35,194 nt of DNA from IMG/VR virus record IMGVR_UViG_3300042569_000285, positions 1-35,194 of that record. The stretch is one strand, 5' to 3'. Of this stretch, positions 11,101-17,140 are shown piece after piece. Position numbers and translations under genes: made by a program. The first letter of the stretch is position 1, and the number at the start of each line of letters is the position of its first letter. The stretch comes from a virus. The notes beneath the pieces were generated by a model, which was given only the letters and a program-made list of their open reading frames with translations, did no database searches and had not been told where the DNA came from.

Positions 11101-11208
11101 TTGTAAAGTATTATTTAATATGTTAGCTTCAGCAGAAAGTTTCTGCATCTGTCCTATTACTGGACCAAAGTTTGCAGAATAATTAAACTGGGCATTAATA
11201 TTAGCCAT
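2143..11208 (-). CDS. Tape measure protein with ADP-ribosyltransferase-like and M23 peptidase domains
   Basis: This 3021-residue protein sets tail length and is expected to leave the virion ahead of the DNA. In order: an alpha-helical N-terminus; a TP901-type tape measure core (about 190-500, with the DLAATG and LKEGGISAGEGANAIKSG regions); a hydrophobic stretch (about 540-570); a GEYVV linker (669-713); two ADP-ribosyltransferase-like domains (about 785-985 and 1005-1235); two unrecognised segments (1252-1468 and 1472-1690); a hydrophobic patch (1935-1955); charged coiled coil (about 2310-2500); a second GEYVV linker (2644-2690); an M23/LytM peptidase (about 2718-2830; ligands H2726, D2730, H2808 in HLHLE); and a third GEYVV linker (2891-2937). 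GGR tripeptides at 721, 990, 1249 and 1469 separate the middle cassettes. The ATG overlaps the end of the G-T chaperone frame by 8 nt, the usual chaperone/tape-measure coupling. Confidence 0.95.
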   Translation of the reverse strand: MANINAQFNYSANFGPVIGQMQKLSAEANILNNTLQNLDKQAVGLKGSLASSFASDLGKIGGWNAKMVEMTDSVDNFGQSLLKQKLTLKEYAREAIGAFTTSSNAHKLAVREVARGMSQLVTLGKGMDGKQMGMMITPATINMKDFNTQLAVSRKQWAIFNNLVQDGTTHLINFGKNTQWAGRQITVGLTVPLTIYGNMVSKIFREVDAELTRFQKVYGADLSGTSEKTSNQMVNDVRNIAVEFSKSFGIAAKETASLAADLAATGLEGQKLLGALRETTRLAVLGDVSNQDAMKTTLSLQNAFKMSTDELAQSVNFLNAVENQTSLSLEDLTTAIPKAGPVIKALGGDVKDLSLLMVALKEGGISAGEGANAIKSGMASLINPTKQASLTAKQYGIDIESIVQANRGQLLPTIMEFQRQLQLLDDFGKAQLIEQIFGKYQFARMSALFDNLNANASQTNAVLGLMGKSNRELAATAYSEMNTLMNSASKRFERAVEGIKAQFLTIGQSITSSITPILEGLTGKIGKAIEFFQNLPKPVKSFIKVATGLTAVAGPIIMMVGIFSNFMGYVSKGAMGIFNLGRRMAGIPVEKFEMLTDTQLLAQKATHELANAFDSERSSVEKLNIALGLYKRNLADAISLNPAFINSQVAAIQNTAPASTVPTTTQLQKGGSAWVPGQGDGDKVPAMLEPGEYVVNKKAASQNSALLDDINFRQAPRFQMGGRMPGYADQSFIGPKPQISYNVQGTYMPGGYTPFSDYPFASIESAEAFQATNPRKWGGRSSRITRDINDPQQKAYADWIEGHNTNQFRTGTGVMKRMDMAGHREQMLNSMGPISQNIPLYRGTVLREKGANEFSGVGARELLMYIKHGMFDKAMGKKIQWSDMQSFSSNPNIASYNKFIESWTNPSNTNSKKAADRQLESMSMLPVVFRLANAKGQNGFNISSKAMVQEVMGKPVNEKEWVLNNPSGTISGIRQDIGTKNYIVDLMQNGGRVQSHADESFRAPFQKTDKEYETVYKWIGGELDYFRRRKNVKGRWTDSEKFDAERYQQLLSIMRSVPEGTRMMRGSLLNPGMSGEMSKESQLAMLTAIQTGDYGSLYGMDISFSDFASFASDFMGPAYGPRGMKGGVSRFSAAAYRKLYRGVHNRDTEKGRFFDDIERSRATGKESKYGSSPVIYDFTAGPNTQGRDISMGDPSTGAPYPKYRDSWVKEVPDEINEILTYGAQGTITGVSSDLQSRQPIIHMQGKQMGGRIKSAAGGMAFAHIVPPAKTPSGLGIQTLPFGLTIPSAMNRLLASSSVEKNSLLKSFASPIAEDKMSSLLGIYGEKDPQGTSESIRGSLISKLVNTKGPLSDEKIYQTSMRIPMLKNKYNEYLKSGKLYDVRSRISGEKLSSAGWALVEEKDGVKTFSKNGKKVYYGKRKGQSWNTVWGEDGKSLSTDTQTRSIGKNTPFDVGQKLSWLEKDVLGYQSGGRVNGYASETTSWAKKAAAPKAYAGVLQGIPSWATRDAEYQAIVEALRAAGIPESDRLASYYIQDVLAHINPSTTNANGVYEKVWAAANLMKDSQVYNVFLETLNSRKDIGGLLNPSTVSRVAAASGMSTSVVQAELTKMADGVHPNTANGARVMMTLARMFPSRTSPGMPIAVAAGMGARLQGDFYNTLGQRALPSNLPNITVRSYDPKNAGAPTSAGQGSKVSSSGIIMPSGAIRPSMVMPNIQSLRSNAGGTGSKATVKVDAMGNVLSNSIDDMVVNTVTGETIAVSSRELLAIGPNGGIAGVTSPGDEARGNIVHPVGTALMRGKKYQNQRLQNFEARTGRFAAYNESQRNKMVSTQDGMTEPVYDQPIARGGMDQFGGRMMMMVGAVDQMRFAMNQFTSETSNGTSKWVASMNLALTATQMLGQETGQRLMERGSQLSQGSGGPLSRGMGMAMSGLGKAANFLGNPIMQIGLQVAIMGVNKAIEQYQKQMAKAREAGNGAFKEPTEAAKLLGIELKSLTADTERYAKFAETAFGSQGRGAYDKAFAEAIKTDYADFLTILSEMQNKQEQMNQLVNVYGNLVQRGMDPKVALELTAEIARQGQAMSAFNEIQSSFSLKDTVGDVMKMQTDALESQIDLLNQRNEAASGNSDGAQALKKDALADFLGLSDSGIEGLLRKNISGEGFAGMFAKVLISEKSKEQVAAQIGATLKASFAIAAQDPIASNEAVDAIVANFKNADTEKINTEIGKIAEEVGYGDLSSIGLFIDTDSFTALGTESQTLFLNALKSGLAPELDKMLADGELSSEEESALKKKVLEAQALMKIDVEVDLQLDQTTKQLQAVQEEITKVFDISLRAKDAEIEAENKRHDNALKNLDKEAQRINDKKDLLQKNTEYYLKELEREKQAEDYYANQRQTSLQGLSAISQGDVFGFIGAQMKAASDSDQFGRDRSLAAIQETADKEQEKLDNALKAIDLRRQAEDARHQAELDNINKEIEELNKKKAATTGDLQEAIKLLEEAKALQPSSDPTDQKVYNEKIARASQLAGSAIDQAKAAAGFVDKTGLPEDLQKEMDTAQQKTGEALNNFYRDTDTAMQYIANGGEGGWELVLGGMSDATKKIFDGVAESLNIDAQSQEFIEAARFMGMAINSGTTVTPGGNRLDVDSSNPLLRASGGPVSGPGGPKDDSIPARLSNGEYVIQASAVKKFGTDTFDQLNNGEPISYFAEGGFVMPTRSGENRGNFGRKGPLWSLGYHTGLDFAGVEGTDILSVGGGIVESVNAHGGAYGNHIVIRHRKDLISLYAHLSKVLVGTGTQVSAGQHIGEMGSTGNSTGPHLHLEMGPGIYRNAGNPLSYLSGSGLVGGQEIAMQLAQTVQKNNQNQTKAYAPVVSSLQGMFGLGAVSSSPQAIAAAIDYGKNNYAAGGAVFGPGSATSDSIPAMLSNGEYVVNAASVKKYGVGTMNSINAGKFAGGGFVGGTAPSAPKYNVPSAGGGMDVQPIAQMARGGMMSGSASDNSSSYNFNFNGAGMDMVMSHVNKAVGGRISSNSRRIG
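2719..3057 (-). other. M23/LytM peptidase domain inside the tape measure
   Basis: Residues about 2718-2830 show the full M23 zinc-peptidase signature: HTGLD (H2726 and D2730 as zinc ligands), the YAHLS histidine H2775, and HLHLE (catalytic H2806, ligand H2808), with the GNHIVIRH and GTQVSAGQHIGEMGSTGNSTG stretches typical of LytM. All key residues are present, so the domain is probably active and cuts peptidoglycan cross-links during tail penetration. M23 domains in tape measure proteins are well known. It is framed by two copies of the GEYVV linker. Confidence 0.92.
7504..8856 (-). other. Tandem ADP-ribosyltransferase-like domains inside the tape measure
   Basis: Copy 1 (residues about 785-985) has IPLYRGT (R842), SFSS (S886-S889) and EKEW (E958, E960), the R / S-T-S / E-x-E triad of the H-x-E-negative, R-S-E class of mono-ADP-ribosyltransferases, with roughly 44 and 72 residues between motifs. 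Copy 2 (about 1005-1235) has MMRGS (R1065), SFAS (S1109-S1112) and INEIL (E1217). The pairs WSDMQSFSS/FSDFASFAS and GTISGI/GTITGV align, and each glutamate lies eight residues before the aligned GTI, so this is an internal duplication. Copy 2 lacks the first glutamate of E-x-E (I1215), so it may have altered or lost transferase activity. The family call comes from motif reading only. Confidence 0.6.
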
Positions 11209-11883
11209 TTATATCCGCCAAACCTAGAACCTCGTAGCCAAGACCTTCATCTTGACTAATTCCAAACTCCAGTGCAAATGAAGAACTTTCACTTCCGCCA
11301 AGACGTTTGTCTGCTCTAGCATTAATTTCTGCAAGGCTTGTTGGTGCGTCACCGTTTGTTGAGGAACTAGAATTGTCAGGAGACAAATCAATACCTTGAA
11401 TAGCAGCTAAAAATTTATTCTGCCTGTTCTCTTTTTCATGCATCGCACCTAGTGTAGCTATCAATTCTTGCATAGAAAGACTTGTTTCAAGTTCTTCATA
11501 GTCTTTCCAATGACCCAAGAGAAATACTTCCGACTCTAGGGCAGCTAGGTCTAGCTCGTTCCAGCTAGTTCCTGAGCTGCCATTAGCAGGTTTGGGTCGT
11601 TAAGCTTGATATCTGCAGCAACCTCCAATATTTTGTACATAGTTTGAAGATCTAAAGCCTCTTCTAGCTTTTCCTTATCAGAAATCTCTGGTGCGAATTG
11701 CTTCATAGCAATTGATGTGCAGTCTAGTAAAAGATCTAAAAACTCATCTTCTGAGGTTTTTGTTTCTACTTCTCTCCACTTCGTCATAACCTGACGTAGG
11801 TTCTTTAAGTTTAATGGTTTAACAGTAATGATTGTTCCATCCTGTAGTTCCATTTCGATTGATTCATAAATTTTGGTAGCCAT
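11201..11883 (-). CDS. Tail assembly chaperone G-T fusion made by programmed -1 frameshift
   Basis: The long chaperone form reads from 11883 through the slippery heptamer at 11596-11590, shifts back one base and continues in the -1 frame to a stop at 11201, giving about 227 residues (98 plus 129). The -1 frame is open across the whole junction and has no good independent start: the first usable codon is a TTG at 11518 without a clear Shine-Dalgarno. The extension is polar and ends YEVLGLADING. In lambda-like and many actinobacterial siphophages the short and long forms (gpG and gpGT) coat the tape measure during tail assembly. The frame overlaps the tape measure start by 8 nt. Confidence 0.85.
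11540..11596 (-). promoter_or_regulatory. Programmed -1 ribosomal frameshift signal
   Basis: On the minus strand the zero frame reads C CCA AAC (11596-11590), a perfect X-XXY-YYZ heptamer. Eight bases later begins a two-tier hairpin: outer arms GGCAGCT (11581-11575) and AGCTGCC (11546-11540), extended by AGG/CCT across a one-base bulge, enclosing inner arms CTAGCT and AGCTAG around GGAACG. Heptamer, spacer length and stable downstream structure together are the classical arrangement for G/G-T frameshifting. Confidence 0.88.
11551..11883 (-). CDS. Tail assembly chaperone, short form (gpG-like)
   Basis: This 110-residue, mostly helical acidic protein begins MATKIYESIEMELQDG and lies between the tail tube and tape measure genes, the standard place for the gpG-type chaperone. 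Its last codons contain CCA AAC preceded by C, which form the slippery heptamer used to make the longer fusion. The sequence after the heptamer encodes only twelve more residues (LLMAAQELAGTS) before TAG. The ATG at 11883 follows an AGGAGAAAA stretch. A terminator hairpin lies upstream between this gene and the tail tube gene, so readthrough or a separate promoter must supply its mRNA. Confidence 0.9.
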   Translation of the reverse strand: MATKIYESIEMELQDGTIITVKPLNLKNLRQVMTKWREVETKTSEDEFLDLLLDCTSIAMKQFAPEISDKEKLEEALDLQTMYKILEVAADIKLNDPNLLMAAQELAGTS

Positions 11884-11936
11884 TTTTCTCCTATGTTCCT
11901 TTGTCCATTATAGCCTACTATTCTTTATATAAAAGC

Positions 11937-11966
11937 AATATGGTGGGTATTTCTACCCACCATATT
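11937..11966 (-). terminator. Terminator after the tail tube gene
   Basis: A perfect 13-bp inverted repeat (arms 11937-11949 and 11954-11966) with a four-base loop lies 20 bp after the tail tube stop. On the minus strand it is followed by GCTTTTATAT. The stem is perfect on both strands. A terminator here would give excess tail tube over chaperones and tape measure. Confidence 0.82.
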
Positions 11967-11986
11967 ACACGATATTTAGTTATATG

Positions 11987-12685
11987 TTAACCAACGTATA
12001 CACGGTCAATTACCTTGCCGTAGATTGCGTTGTTGTCTACAGCTGTTTCTGCATTAGACGGAAGCAAGCGGAATGTTACTGGGAACACTGTTGCTTCGTT
12101 ACGCTTAATACCTACAGATACTGTCTCCATAGATAGAGCACGATATCCAATATACATACGCTCTACTACGGTTCCACCATTAGGTGTCTGACCTGATTCC
12201 AGAAGTTTTTCTGGACCAGGACCAACAATAAGGATAGAACGCTCTACTGGAGCATATCCCAAAGCACCACCATTAAGATCCAAGATTGTTGTCTTGCCCT
12301 TAGATGAAGTGTGAGTACTTGTTGGTCTTAGGTCAGAATCTTTTCCACCAAGAACAACAAGGAAGTTTTCCAATGTTGCTTCTGTTAGAGTAGTCTTAAC
12401 CATAACTTTCTGACCTTGCTTGTAAATCTTAGCAACGTCTAGAAGTTGATCAACCTGTACTTCACCGTAATCTGGTTCGAATGAGAAGTCCACACCTTCC
12501 GATGTGTAACCAACGTGATCCCACTTAGTATCATTTACGTTTGTTGGGTTCTGATATGTACCTGCATCGTTAGCAGCATATGTTGCTGGGGACTTAGGAA
12601 TATCATTAATTGATTTTTCTTCTGTGTCAGCACCGATGTAAAGAACACCAGCACCAACAATAATATTTTTTGAACTATTAGCCAT
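11987..12685 (-). CDS. Major tail tube protein
   Basis: This 232-residue protein begins MANSSKNIIVGAGVLYIGAD. The opening VGAGVLYIG strand and the SFEPDYGEVQVDQ segment resemble tail tube proteins of actinobacterial siphophages. It follows the tail terminator gene and is followed by a strong hairpin terminator and the chaperones, the usual order. The start is fixed by AGGAGGTG about 11 nt upstream. Codon use is cleaner and more GC-rich than in neighbouring minor genes, as in the capsid gene, which fits a highly expressed structural protein. No enzyme motif is present. Confidence 0.85.
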   Translation of the reverse strand: MANSSKNIIVGAGVLYIGADTEEKSINDIPKSPATYAANDAGTYQNPTNVNDTKWDHVGYTSEGVDFSFEPDYGEVQVDQLLDVAKIYKQGQKVMVKTTLTEATLENFLVVLGGKDSDLRPTSTHTSSKGKTTILDLNGGALGYAPVERSILIVGPGPEKLLESGQTPNGGTVVERMYIGYRALSMETVSVGIKRNEATVFPVTFRLLPSNAETAVDNNAIYGKVIDRVYVG

Positions 12686-12761
12686 TTTTTTATTTGCACC
12701 TCCTGCTTTTTATGATTTAGCTTTCGGGGGCTTCCTCAATATCTATTTTACCACAAATATC

Positions 12762-13265
12762 TTACGAGCGTGAATATTCATAAGTTACATAAAGGGTTGT
12801 GGCATATCTGGTTACTGTACCATCACTCAGAGTTACCGTCTTTTTCTCGTCCAAGGAGTACTGCTCCTGACGAACCTTTACATACTTAAAGTTAATTCCA
12901 GTATCTCTAATATGGTTATTTATTTCAGATGCTGAGATATCAAACTTGCTCAGGGCATCATAAACAAAGTTTTTAACTAGGTATATGTTGGGAATAGGAC
13001 CAATAATGGTCAGGGTTGCTTCTTCTCTAATTAATGGAAAACAAGTTGGATCTACACCAGTATACAAAAAATCATATAGAATATAGGGCATTGTGCTTGT
13101 GGCTGGAATATCATTTTGCTCTGCAATTGGAGCTGTTGGTTGTTTTGTAAATGAGTCAACATCCCATACTATGGAGGGTAGTTTTGTACTACCAGCAACG
13201 TCTCCTTTAGCTAAATCCCAAAGGTAATTGCATATCATAACTACTGGCATTTTTGTATAATCCAT
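12762..13265 (-). CDS. Tail terminator protein
   Basis: This 167-residue protein (MDYTKMPVVMICNYLWDL) sits between a neck protein and the tail tube, the position of the tail terminator (lambda gpU-like), which caps the growing tube and joins it to the head. The mixed alpha/beta layout with a central TLTIIGP strand and helix NIYLVKNFVYDALSKFD fits that family. It starts 2 bp after the upstream gene, with AGGAGA about 10 nt before the ATG. The assignment depends on gene order and size. Confidence 0.7.
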   Translation of the reverse strand: MDYTKMPVVMICNYLWDLAKGDVAGSTKLPSIVWDVDSFTKQPTAPIAEQNDIPATSTMPYILYDFLYTGVDPTCFPLIREEATLTIIGPIPNIYLVKNFVYDALSKFDISASEINNHIRDTGINFKYVKVRQEQYSLDEKKTVTLSDGTVTRYATTLYVTYEYSRS

Positions 13266-13266
13266 A

Positions 13267-13938
13267 TTACTTTGATCTCCTAGCTATTCTATTTGCTGAC
13301 TGTTTAGCCATTTCAAATCCATTAAGGTTTCCAGAACTAATTCTTGATAAAGATACTTCTGATTCCTTTAACATCTCTGTGTTAATTTTATCATAAAAAC
13401 CAACATCTTCTAGCATTAAACTAGCCTGTCTATTCATATAGTCTTCAAAGGCTCTTGTAAATGAGCCTGATACCTGTGTTCCACCAGGATTTGGAACAAA
13501 TGATTTTTTGGCAAATACCGTCTCACCATCAACTTCAAACACCAAGAAGTTTCCTAGCTTTGGTCTGATAGTAATTGGTGTTCCAGACTCCATAATAAAA
13601 GCCCTTCTTCTAAAGACATGACCGCTGTTCTCAGGCACCGTTGCATCTCTAAAGGCATATTGTATGGTTCCTGATCCAGAACCTCCCAGAACTGTGTAAT
13701 AAAATAATCTAGCATCTTTGCTTCCAACTCTATCGTTTTCATAAACGTGGTGAAAAGATGCACTATCTCTTCTTGCAAGGTTATCCATATAAAATCCAAA
13801 ATATTGACCAACAACATTTAAGGCATTTTGTATTATTATTCCTTTGTTTTGAGAATTGTGTAGTTCAGATAGGGTTCCTGTGTGGTATTTTGCTGTGGCA
13901 ATAATTTTTTCTGCCATTTTACCAGTGCTTACAGCCAT
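13267..13938 (-). CDS. Head-tail joining (neck) protein
   Basis: This 223-residue protein (MAVSTGKMAEKIIATAKYHT) lies between a putative head-tail stopper and the tail terminator. The position and length suit an HK97 gp10-like neck or tail completion protein. The sequence has a helical N-terminus, a beta-rich middle (TPITIRPKLGNFLVFEVDGE) and a basic C-terminal tail (SANRIARRSK). It lies 1 bp from the gene before it. I see no catalytic motif. The specific role is inferred from synteny. Confidence 0.6.
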   Translation of the reverse strand: MAVSTGKMAEKIIATAKYHTGTLSELHNSQNKGIIIQNALNVVGQYFGFYMDNLARRDSASFHHVYENDRVGSKDARLFYYTVLGGSGSGTIQYAFRDATVPENSGHVFRRRAFIMESGTPITIRPKLGNFLVFEVDGETVFAKKSFVPNPGGTQVSGSFTRAFEDYMNRQASLMLEDVGFYDKINTEMLKESEVSLSRISSGNLNGFEMAKQSANRIARRSK

Positions 13939-13939
13939 A

Positions 13940-14383
13940 TTAACTCACTTCTAAAGACTGTATTTCTTGACGTTTTAACACCGTTTCATATTCTATTACT
14001 TTGCCATTAAAGTCAAGAAGTGGGGTAGTTCCAGATGGTTCAAATATTGTTGCTCCATTTACTCCACCTGCACTGTTTTGAATATAGTCTTCTGTCCAGA
14101 TAACACTGTCTTCGTTTCTAATTGCAACAATTCTGTATTCTGAAGATAAAGGAATAGATGTTCTCATTTTTATAAAATCCTTTGAGTTTATTAAAAAGTC
14201 TTTTAACTCTACTTGTGCAGAGTTTCCACCTAATTGTGATCCCAAAACACCACGAGCAAAACAAGAAACTGTTTCCTTTAAAGACCAGGTATTTACTGAC
14301 ATGCCAAGAATTGGCTCAGTTGTGGTGGTGGCTTCATAAATATCTGCTTTCATTACATAAGTTGAATGGGCTAAACAAGACAT
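13940..14383 (-). CDS. Head-tail stopper-like connector protein
   Basis: This 147-residue, beta-rich protein starts MSCLAHSTYVMKADIYEA directly after the 388-residue connector gene (no gap) and 1 bp before the neck gene. Head closure proteins of siphophages (SPP1 gp16-like) are small beta-barrels in this position, and the DIYEATTTTEPILGMSVNTW opening and YRIVAIRNED segment suit such a barrel. No other domain is visible. Confidence is high that it is a real structural gene and moderate for the role. Confidence 0.62.
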   Translation of the reverse strand: MSCLAHSTYVMKADIYEATTTTEPILGMSVNTWSLKETVSCFARGVLGSQLGGNSAQVELKDFLINSKDFIKMRTSIPLSSEYRIVAIRNEDSVIWTEDYIQNSAGGVNGATIFEPSGTTPLLDFNGKVIEYETVLKRQEIQSLEVS

Positions 14384-15550
14384 TTAAATCGCCTTTAGAT
14401 TCCAATTCTTATATGGGGCAAGCAAGCCATCAACATATAGGTTTCCAGTGCTATTAATCATTCCTTCTGCAAACTTTATATTAAATGAATCATTTTGTAC
14501 AGACATAATTCCCTTATTTAGATAGATAGAGTCTGAGCATACCGCATCATTGATTAATTCATATACTGCAATTTTTATGTCTTCTGGAACTTGTTTCCAT
14601 CCATACTCTCCACGAACTGAATAGGCTGCATCTTTCCCAAAATAAGAAGGGTTTTTAATTGGGTTTTGATCTACCCACTCTGTAATATTTACACCCTCTT
14701 CAACTATTCTTAAAGAATATTTGCTAGATGCAACAGTAAGTGTTGCTCCTAAATCATCAAGAATTGGCTCTTCGGTGGAATCATAGACAACAGTGTCATT
14801 GTAAGTAATTTTATCAAACGATTCTATTCTTTGACCAAGATGAAGAAGGTCTGTGTTCATTCCATAAGAACCAACCGTTTTATACTCAAAGTTAAAATTA
14901 TCATTAATGTATGAGTTTATAGAGTATCTTATTTTTCTTTCCATTTGCTCAAGCAGGGCATCTGAAAGAGCTAAAACTTTTGTATTTGCAGATATTACGA
15001 AGTAGTCTCTTATTTCACGGACAGTTGCATAAGGTCTTCTTAGAGATATATTTAATATATCTGTTGAGTAGTTATCTATCTGAACTGATTGTATTTCTAT
15101 TAAAATGTTTCTATCGTATTTGCAAACATCTAGACTTAAAGGTATTGTGTAGGAAGTTTTTCCTTGCTTTATAAATGTGTGAGCACCAGACTGTGTTCCA
15201 GTTGTTGCAATTAAAGATGATGCAGAAGTTCTATAAATGTTAAATGTGTTATCTGTAAGAACAGAAACATAATAAACTGTTCCTACTGTTATTCCAGTTG
15301 GCAATGCTCCAGTTGTTGAAAACTTAATTGCTTCACCAGTTTTAAGACCATGAGTAGCACTTGTAATAACTGTTGGTGATGCTATTGATAAGGTAAGGGA
15401 TTTTGAAGGATTAACTTCTGCATCTAACTGGTCATACTGAATATAGGTGTTATTCAAAACATCCAATACTGAATAGGTCAAAGATATTGTATTTTTAGGG
15501 GCTGTGTAAGATACATTAGCCACTTCTAAGTCATTTGTTAAAACTTCCAT
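14384..15550 (-). CDS. Head-tail connector with an inserted Ig-like domain
   Basis: This 388-residue protein appears composite. Residues about 50-130 carry a Gly/Thr-rich beta segment (SATHGLKTGEAIKF and GITVGTVYYVSVLTDNTFNIY) like repeat domains of phage tail and decoration proteins. The C-terminal part (about 185-388) is helical, with ALLEQMERKIRYSINSYI and DIKIAVYELINDAV, resembling head-tail adaptors of the HK97 gp6 or SPP1 gp15 type. It directly follows the 138-residue head gene (stop and start are adjacent: TAG ATG). The beta insert may be surface-exposed on the finished neck. The domain reading is tentative. Confidence 0.6.
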   Translation of the reverse strand: MEVLTNDLEVANVSYTAPKNTISLTYSVLDVLNNTYIQYDQLDAEVNPSKSLTLSIASPTVITSATHGLKTGEAIKFSTTGALPTGITVGTVYYVSVLTDNTFNIYRTSASSLIATTGTQSGAHTFIKQGKTSYTIPLSLDVCKYDRNILIEIQSVQIDNYSTDILNISLRRPYATVREIRDYFVISANTKVLALSDALLEQMERKIRYSINSYINDNFNFEYKTVGSYGMNTDLLHLGQRIESFDKITYNDTVVYDSTEEPILDDLGATLTVASSKYSLRIVEEGVNITEWVDQNPIKNPSYFGKDAAYSVRGEYGWKQVPEDIKIAVYELINDAVCSDSIYLNKGIMSVQNDSFNIKFAEGMINSTGNLYVDGLLAPYKNWNLKAI

Positions 15551-15967
15551 CTATCTGCCAAAGAAAGACTCTTTTTCTTTCTCGTTAGCCTCCCTGACTT
15601 CATCTGCTTGGCTAGCTAATATTTTCTCGGCAAGCGTTTTATTTACAAGAACAAGCTTGTCATCCATATCAAACCTTACACCGTTTCCAGCATAATAACC
15701 TCCACGATTATGGACCATAGTTAAAAGAAGCTTTTCTTCTTTTTTAGACTCTACTTTGGCTTCTTCTATTTTTACTTTAACTTCTTCTTTTGTAGGACCT
15801 TCTTCATAGTCAAACAACGATTTTGATGATTCTTCATACATTTCCCAAGTAACTTTAGCTTCTTTAATAGCTTCAATAATATCTTGTTTTCTTGCATTCT
15901 TTGATACTTCAATGTCAAATGATAGACATAGACCCCTAAGGTCTCCGATTGTTTTATTAGATAACAT
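15551..15967 (-). CDS. Small head protein with SAP/HeH-like N-terminus
   Basis: This 138-residue protein begins MLSNKTIGDLRGLCLSFDIE. Residues 4-36 form a helix-extended-helix pattern (DLRGLCLSFDIEVSKNARKQ then DIIEAIKEA) like SAP, HeH or Rho N-terminal modules, which bind nucleic acid or act as small docking domains. A charged linker (about 55-78) follows, then a compact segment with VHNRGGYYAGNGVRFDMDD. It lies between the capsid protein, behind a terminator hairpin, and the connector. AGGAGG (15977-15972) sits five bases before the ATG and fixes the start. It is probably a virion head component; its precise role is unknown. Confidence 0.65.
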   Translation of the reverse strand: MLSNKTIGDLRGLCLSFDIEVSKNARKQDIIEAIKEAKVTWEMYEESSKSLFDYEEGPTKEEVKVKIEEAKVESKKEEKLLLTMVHNRGGYYAGNGVRFDMDDKLVLVNKTLAEKILASQADEVREANEKEKESFFGR

Positions 15968-16001
15968 AAATCCTCCTAATTATTAATTATACACTAAAAA
16001 G

Positions 16002-16037
16002 AAGTAGAGGTCAGGTTTTTACTCCTGACCCCTACTT
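16002..16037 (-). terminator. Terminator after the major capsid gene
   Basis: The arms 16002-16015 and 16024-16037 pair as 6 bp plus 7 bp around one mismatch, with an 8-base loop. On the minus strand the hairpin is followed by CTTTTTAG. It lies 12 bp after the capsid stop and would make capsid mRNA more abundant than connector mRNA. Confidence 0.82.
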
Positions 16038-16049
16038 GATAGCTAAAGA

Positions 16050-17114
16050 TTATGCAGTTGGTACTGCGTAAGCAATTGCTGACTTTTCTTCTAGTGCTAC
16101 ACCCATACGGACGTAGACTGTGTACTCTACAGAGTCCTTGCGTGGCTTGAACTCACGATGTACTGTAACATCTCTCTGGAAACCCCAAATGCGGTTTGAA
16201 GGAAGAGTTAGATCTACATAGTCTTCTGGATACAAAGGAACTTCCTGAACTGGAAGACCGAAGATGGTGTATTGAGCACCAGCTGGACCGCCAATTCTTG
16301 GAGTAACTCCATCAATTACACGAGTAGCAACATCGTAAGGAACTGAAGTTCCGTCAGTTGTATTAACTGTGCGAAGCTCTGTTAGCAATTCCTGAATATG
16401 CTTGCTGTTCATGTAGAACTTAAGATCCTGACGGCGAGCCTTGAACTTACGAGGCATTGCGTTGTAGATTGCTTCGATTGCATCAAGAGTCAACTTTGCG
16501 GAAGATCCATCGCCTGAATCAGGAGTAGCTTCCCAGATGCCTGTCATAGCTGCAGCAGCTGCTGCAGCTTCGTGAGCACCTGCGTAGTTAGTGTCCTTGA
16601 TCTGACGGATAAATCCTGCAAGAGTATTGTTGTATGTACCGTCACCAGATGTTCCTGGACGACCATTAATTGCAATATCTTCCAAGTCGTTTCCGAATTG
16701 AGTTGCCATCAAACGTACAACGTGATCCTCTAGAGACGCACCTTCAATCGAGTCCTCTAGGGATTCGGTTGATAGTTCGTACTGTAGACGGAACTTTGTT
16801 GTTGTAAGTTCGATCTTTGTGAATGCTGGAGCACTGTTTTCTCCTGTATCATCAGCCTGTGTAGCTTTTGTAACAAGACGTGAACCAACACGGATCTTAT
16901 CCAGTTCCATAGTATTTCCACGCATCGTTACCTTGCGACCATCGTTAGCGAGAACCATCTGATCAAAGATGTACTCGATAAACTGTGTAGATTGTGTTGG
17001 ATTAAGAACACCACCATTGTCACCAGAGTTACCTGCTGCTGTCATAGCACCAGGGGATACTAGTGGGGAAAGAACTGTGCCACTTGCTGTGGCTTTTTCT
17101 AAAATATCACTCAT
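16050..17114 (-). CDS. Major capsid protein (HK97 fold)
   Basis: This 354-residue protein builds the icosahedral shell. Supporting features are the position directly after a prohead protease and scaffold, the size, and HK97-fold-like segments: LRLQYELSTESLEDS-type sequence near 108-121, LEDIAINGRPGTSG, DLKFYMNSKHIQ, and a C-terminal FKPRKDSVEYTVYVRMGVAL strand pair that resembles the P-domain of actinophage capsid proteins. A seven-alanine run (HEAAAAAAAMTG, about 182-193) is a low-complexity insert, probably surface-exposed. The start follows AGGTGA about 10 nt upstream. Codon usage is more biased than in its neighbours and a strong terminator follows, both consistent with very high expression. 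Confidence 0.9.
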   Translation of the reverse strand: MSDILEKATASGTVLSPLVSPGAMTAAGNSGDNGGVLNPTQSTQFIEYIFDQMVLANDGRKVTMRGNTMELDKIRVGSRLVTKATQADDTGENSAPAFTKIELTTTKFRLQYELSTESLEDSIEGASLEDHVVRLMATQFGNDLEDIAINGRPGTSGDGTYNNTLAGFIRQIKDTNYAGAHEAAAAAAAMTGIWEATPDSGDGSSAKLTLDAIEAIYNAMPRKFKARRQDLKFYMNSKHIQELLTELRTVNTTDGTSVPYDVATRVIDGVTPRIGGPAGAQYTIFGLPVQEVPLYPEDYVDLTLPSNRIWGFQRDVTVHREFKPRKDSVEYTVYVRMGVALEEKSAIAYAVPTA

Positions 17115-17140
17115 TTTTATTTTTCACCTGCCTTTTATTT

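Noticed and set aside
11373-11395. TTGTCAG in the chaperone region resembled the right-arm promoter
   Set aside because: No TAnnnT lies eight bases after it and it is on the strand opposite to the coding gene; a chance match.
11201-11518. Separate 105-codon gene with TTG start after the chaperone
   Set aside because: The frame is open well upstream of the TTG and is joined to the chaperone by a perfect slippery heptamer and hairpin, so it is the -1 extension.
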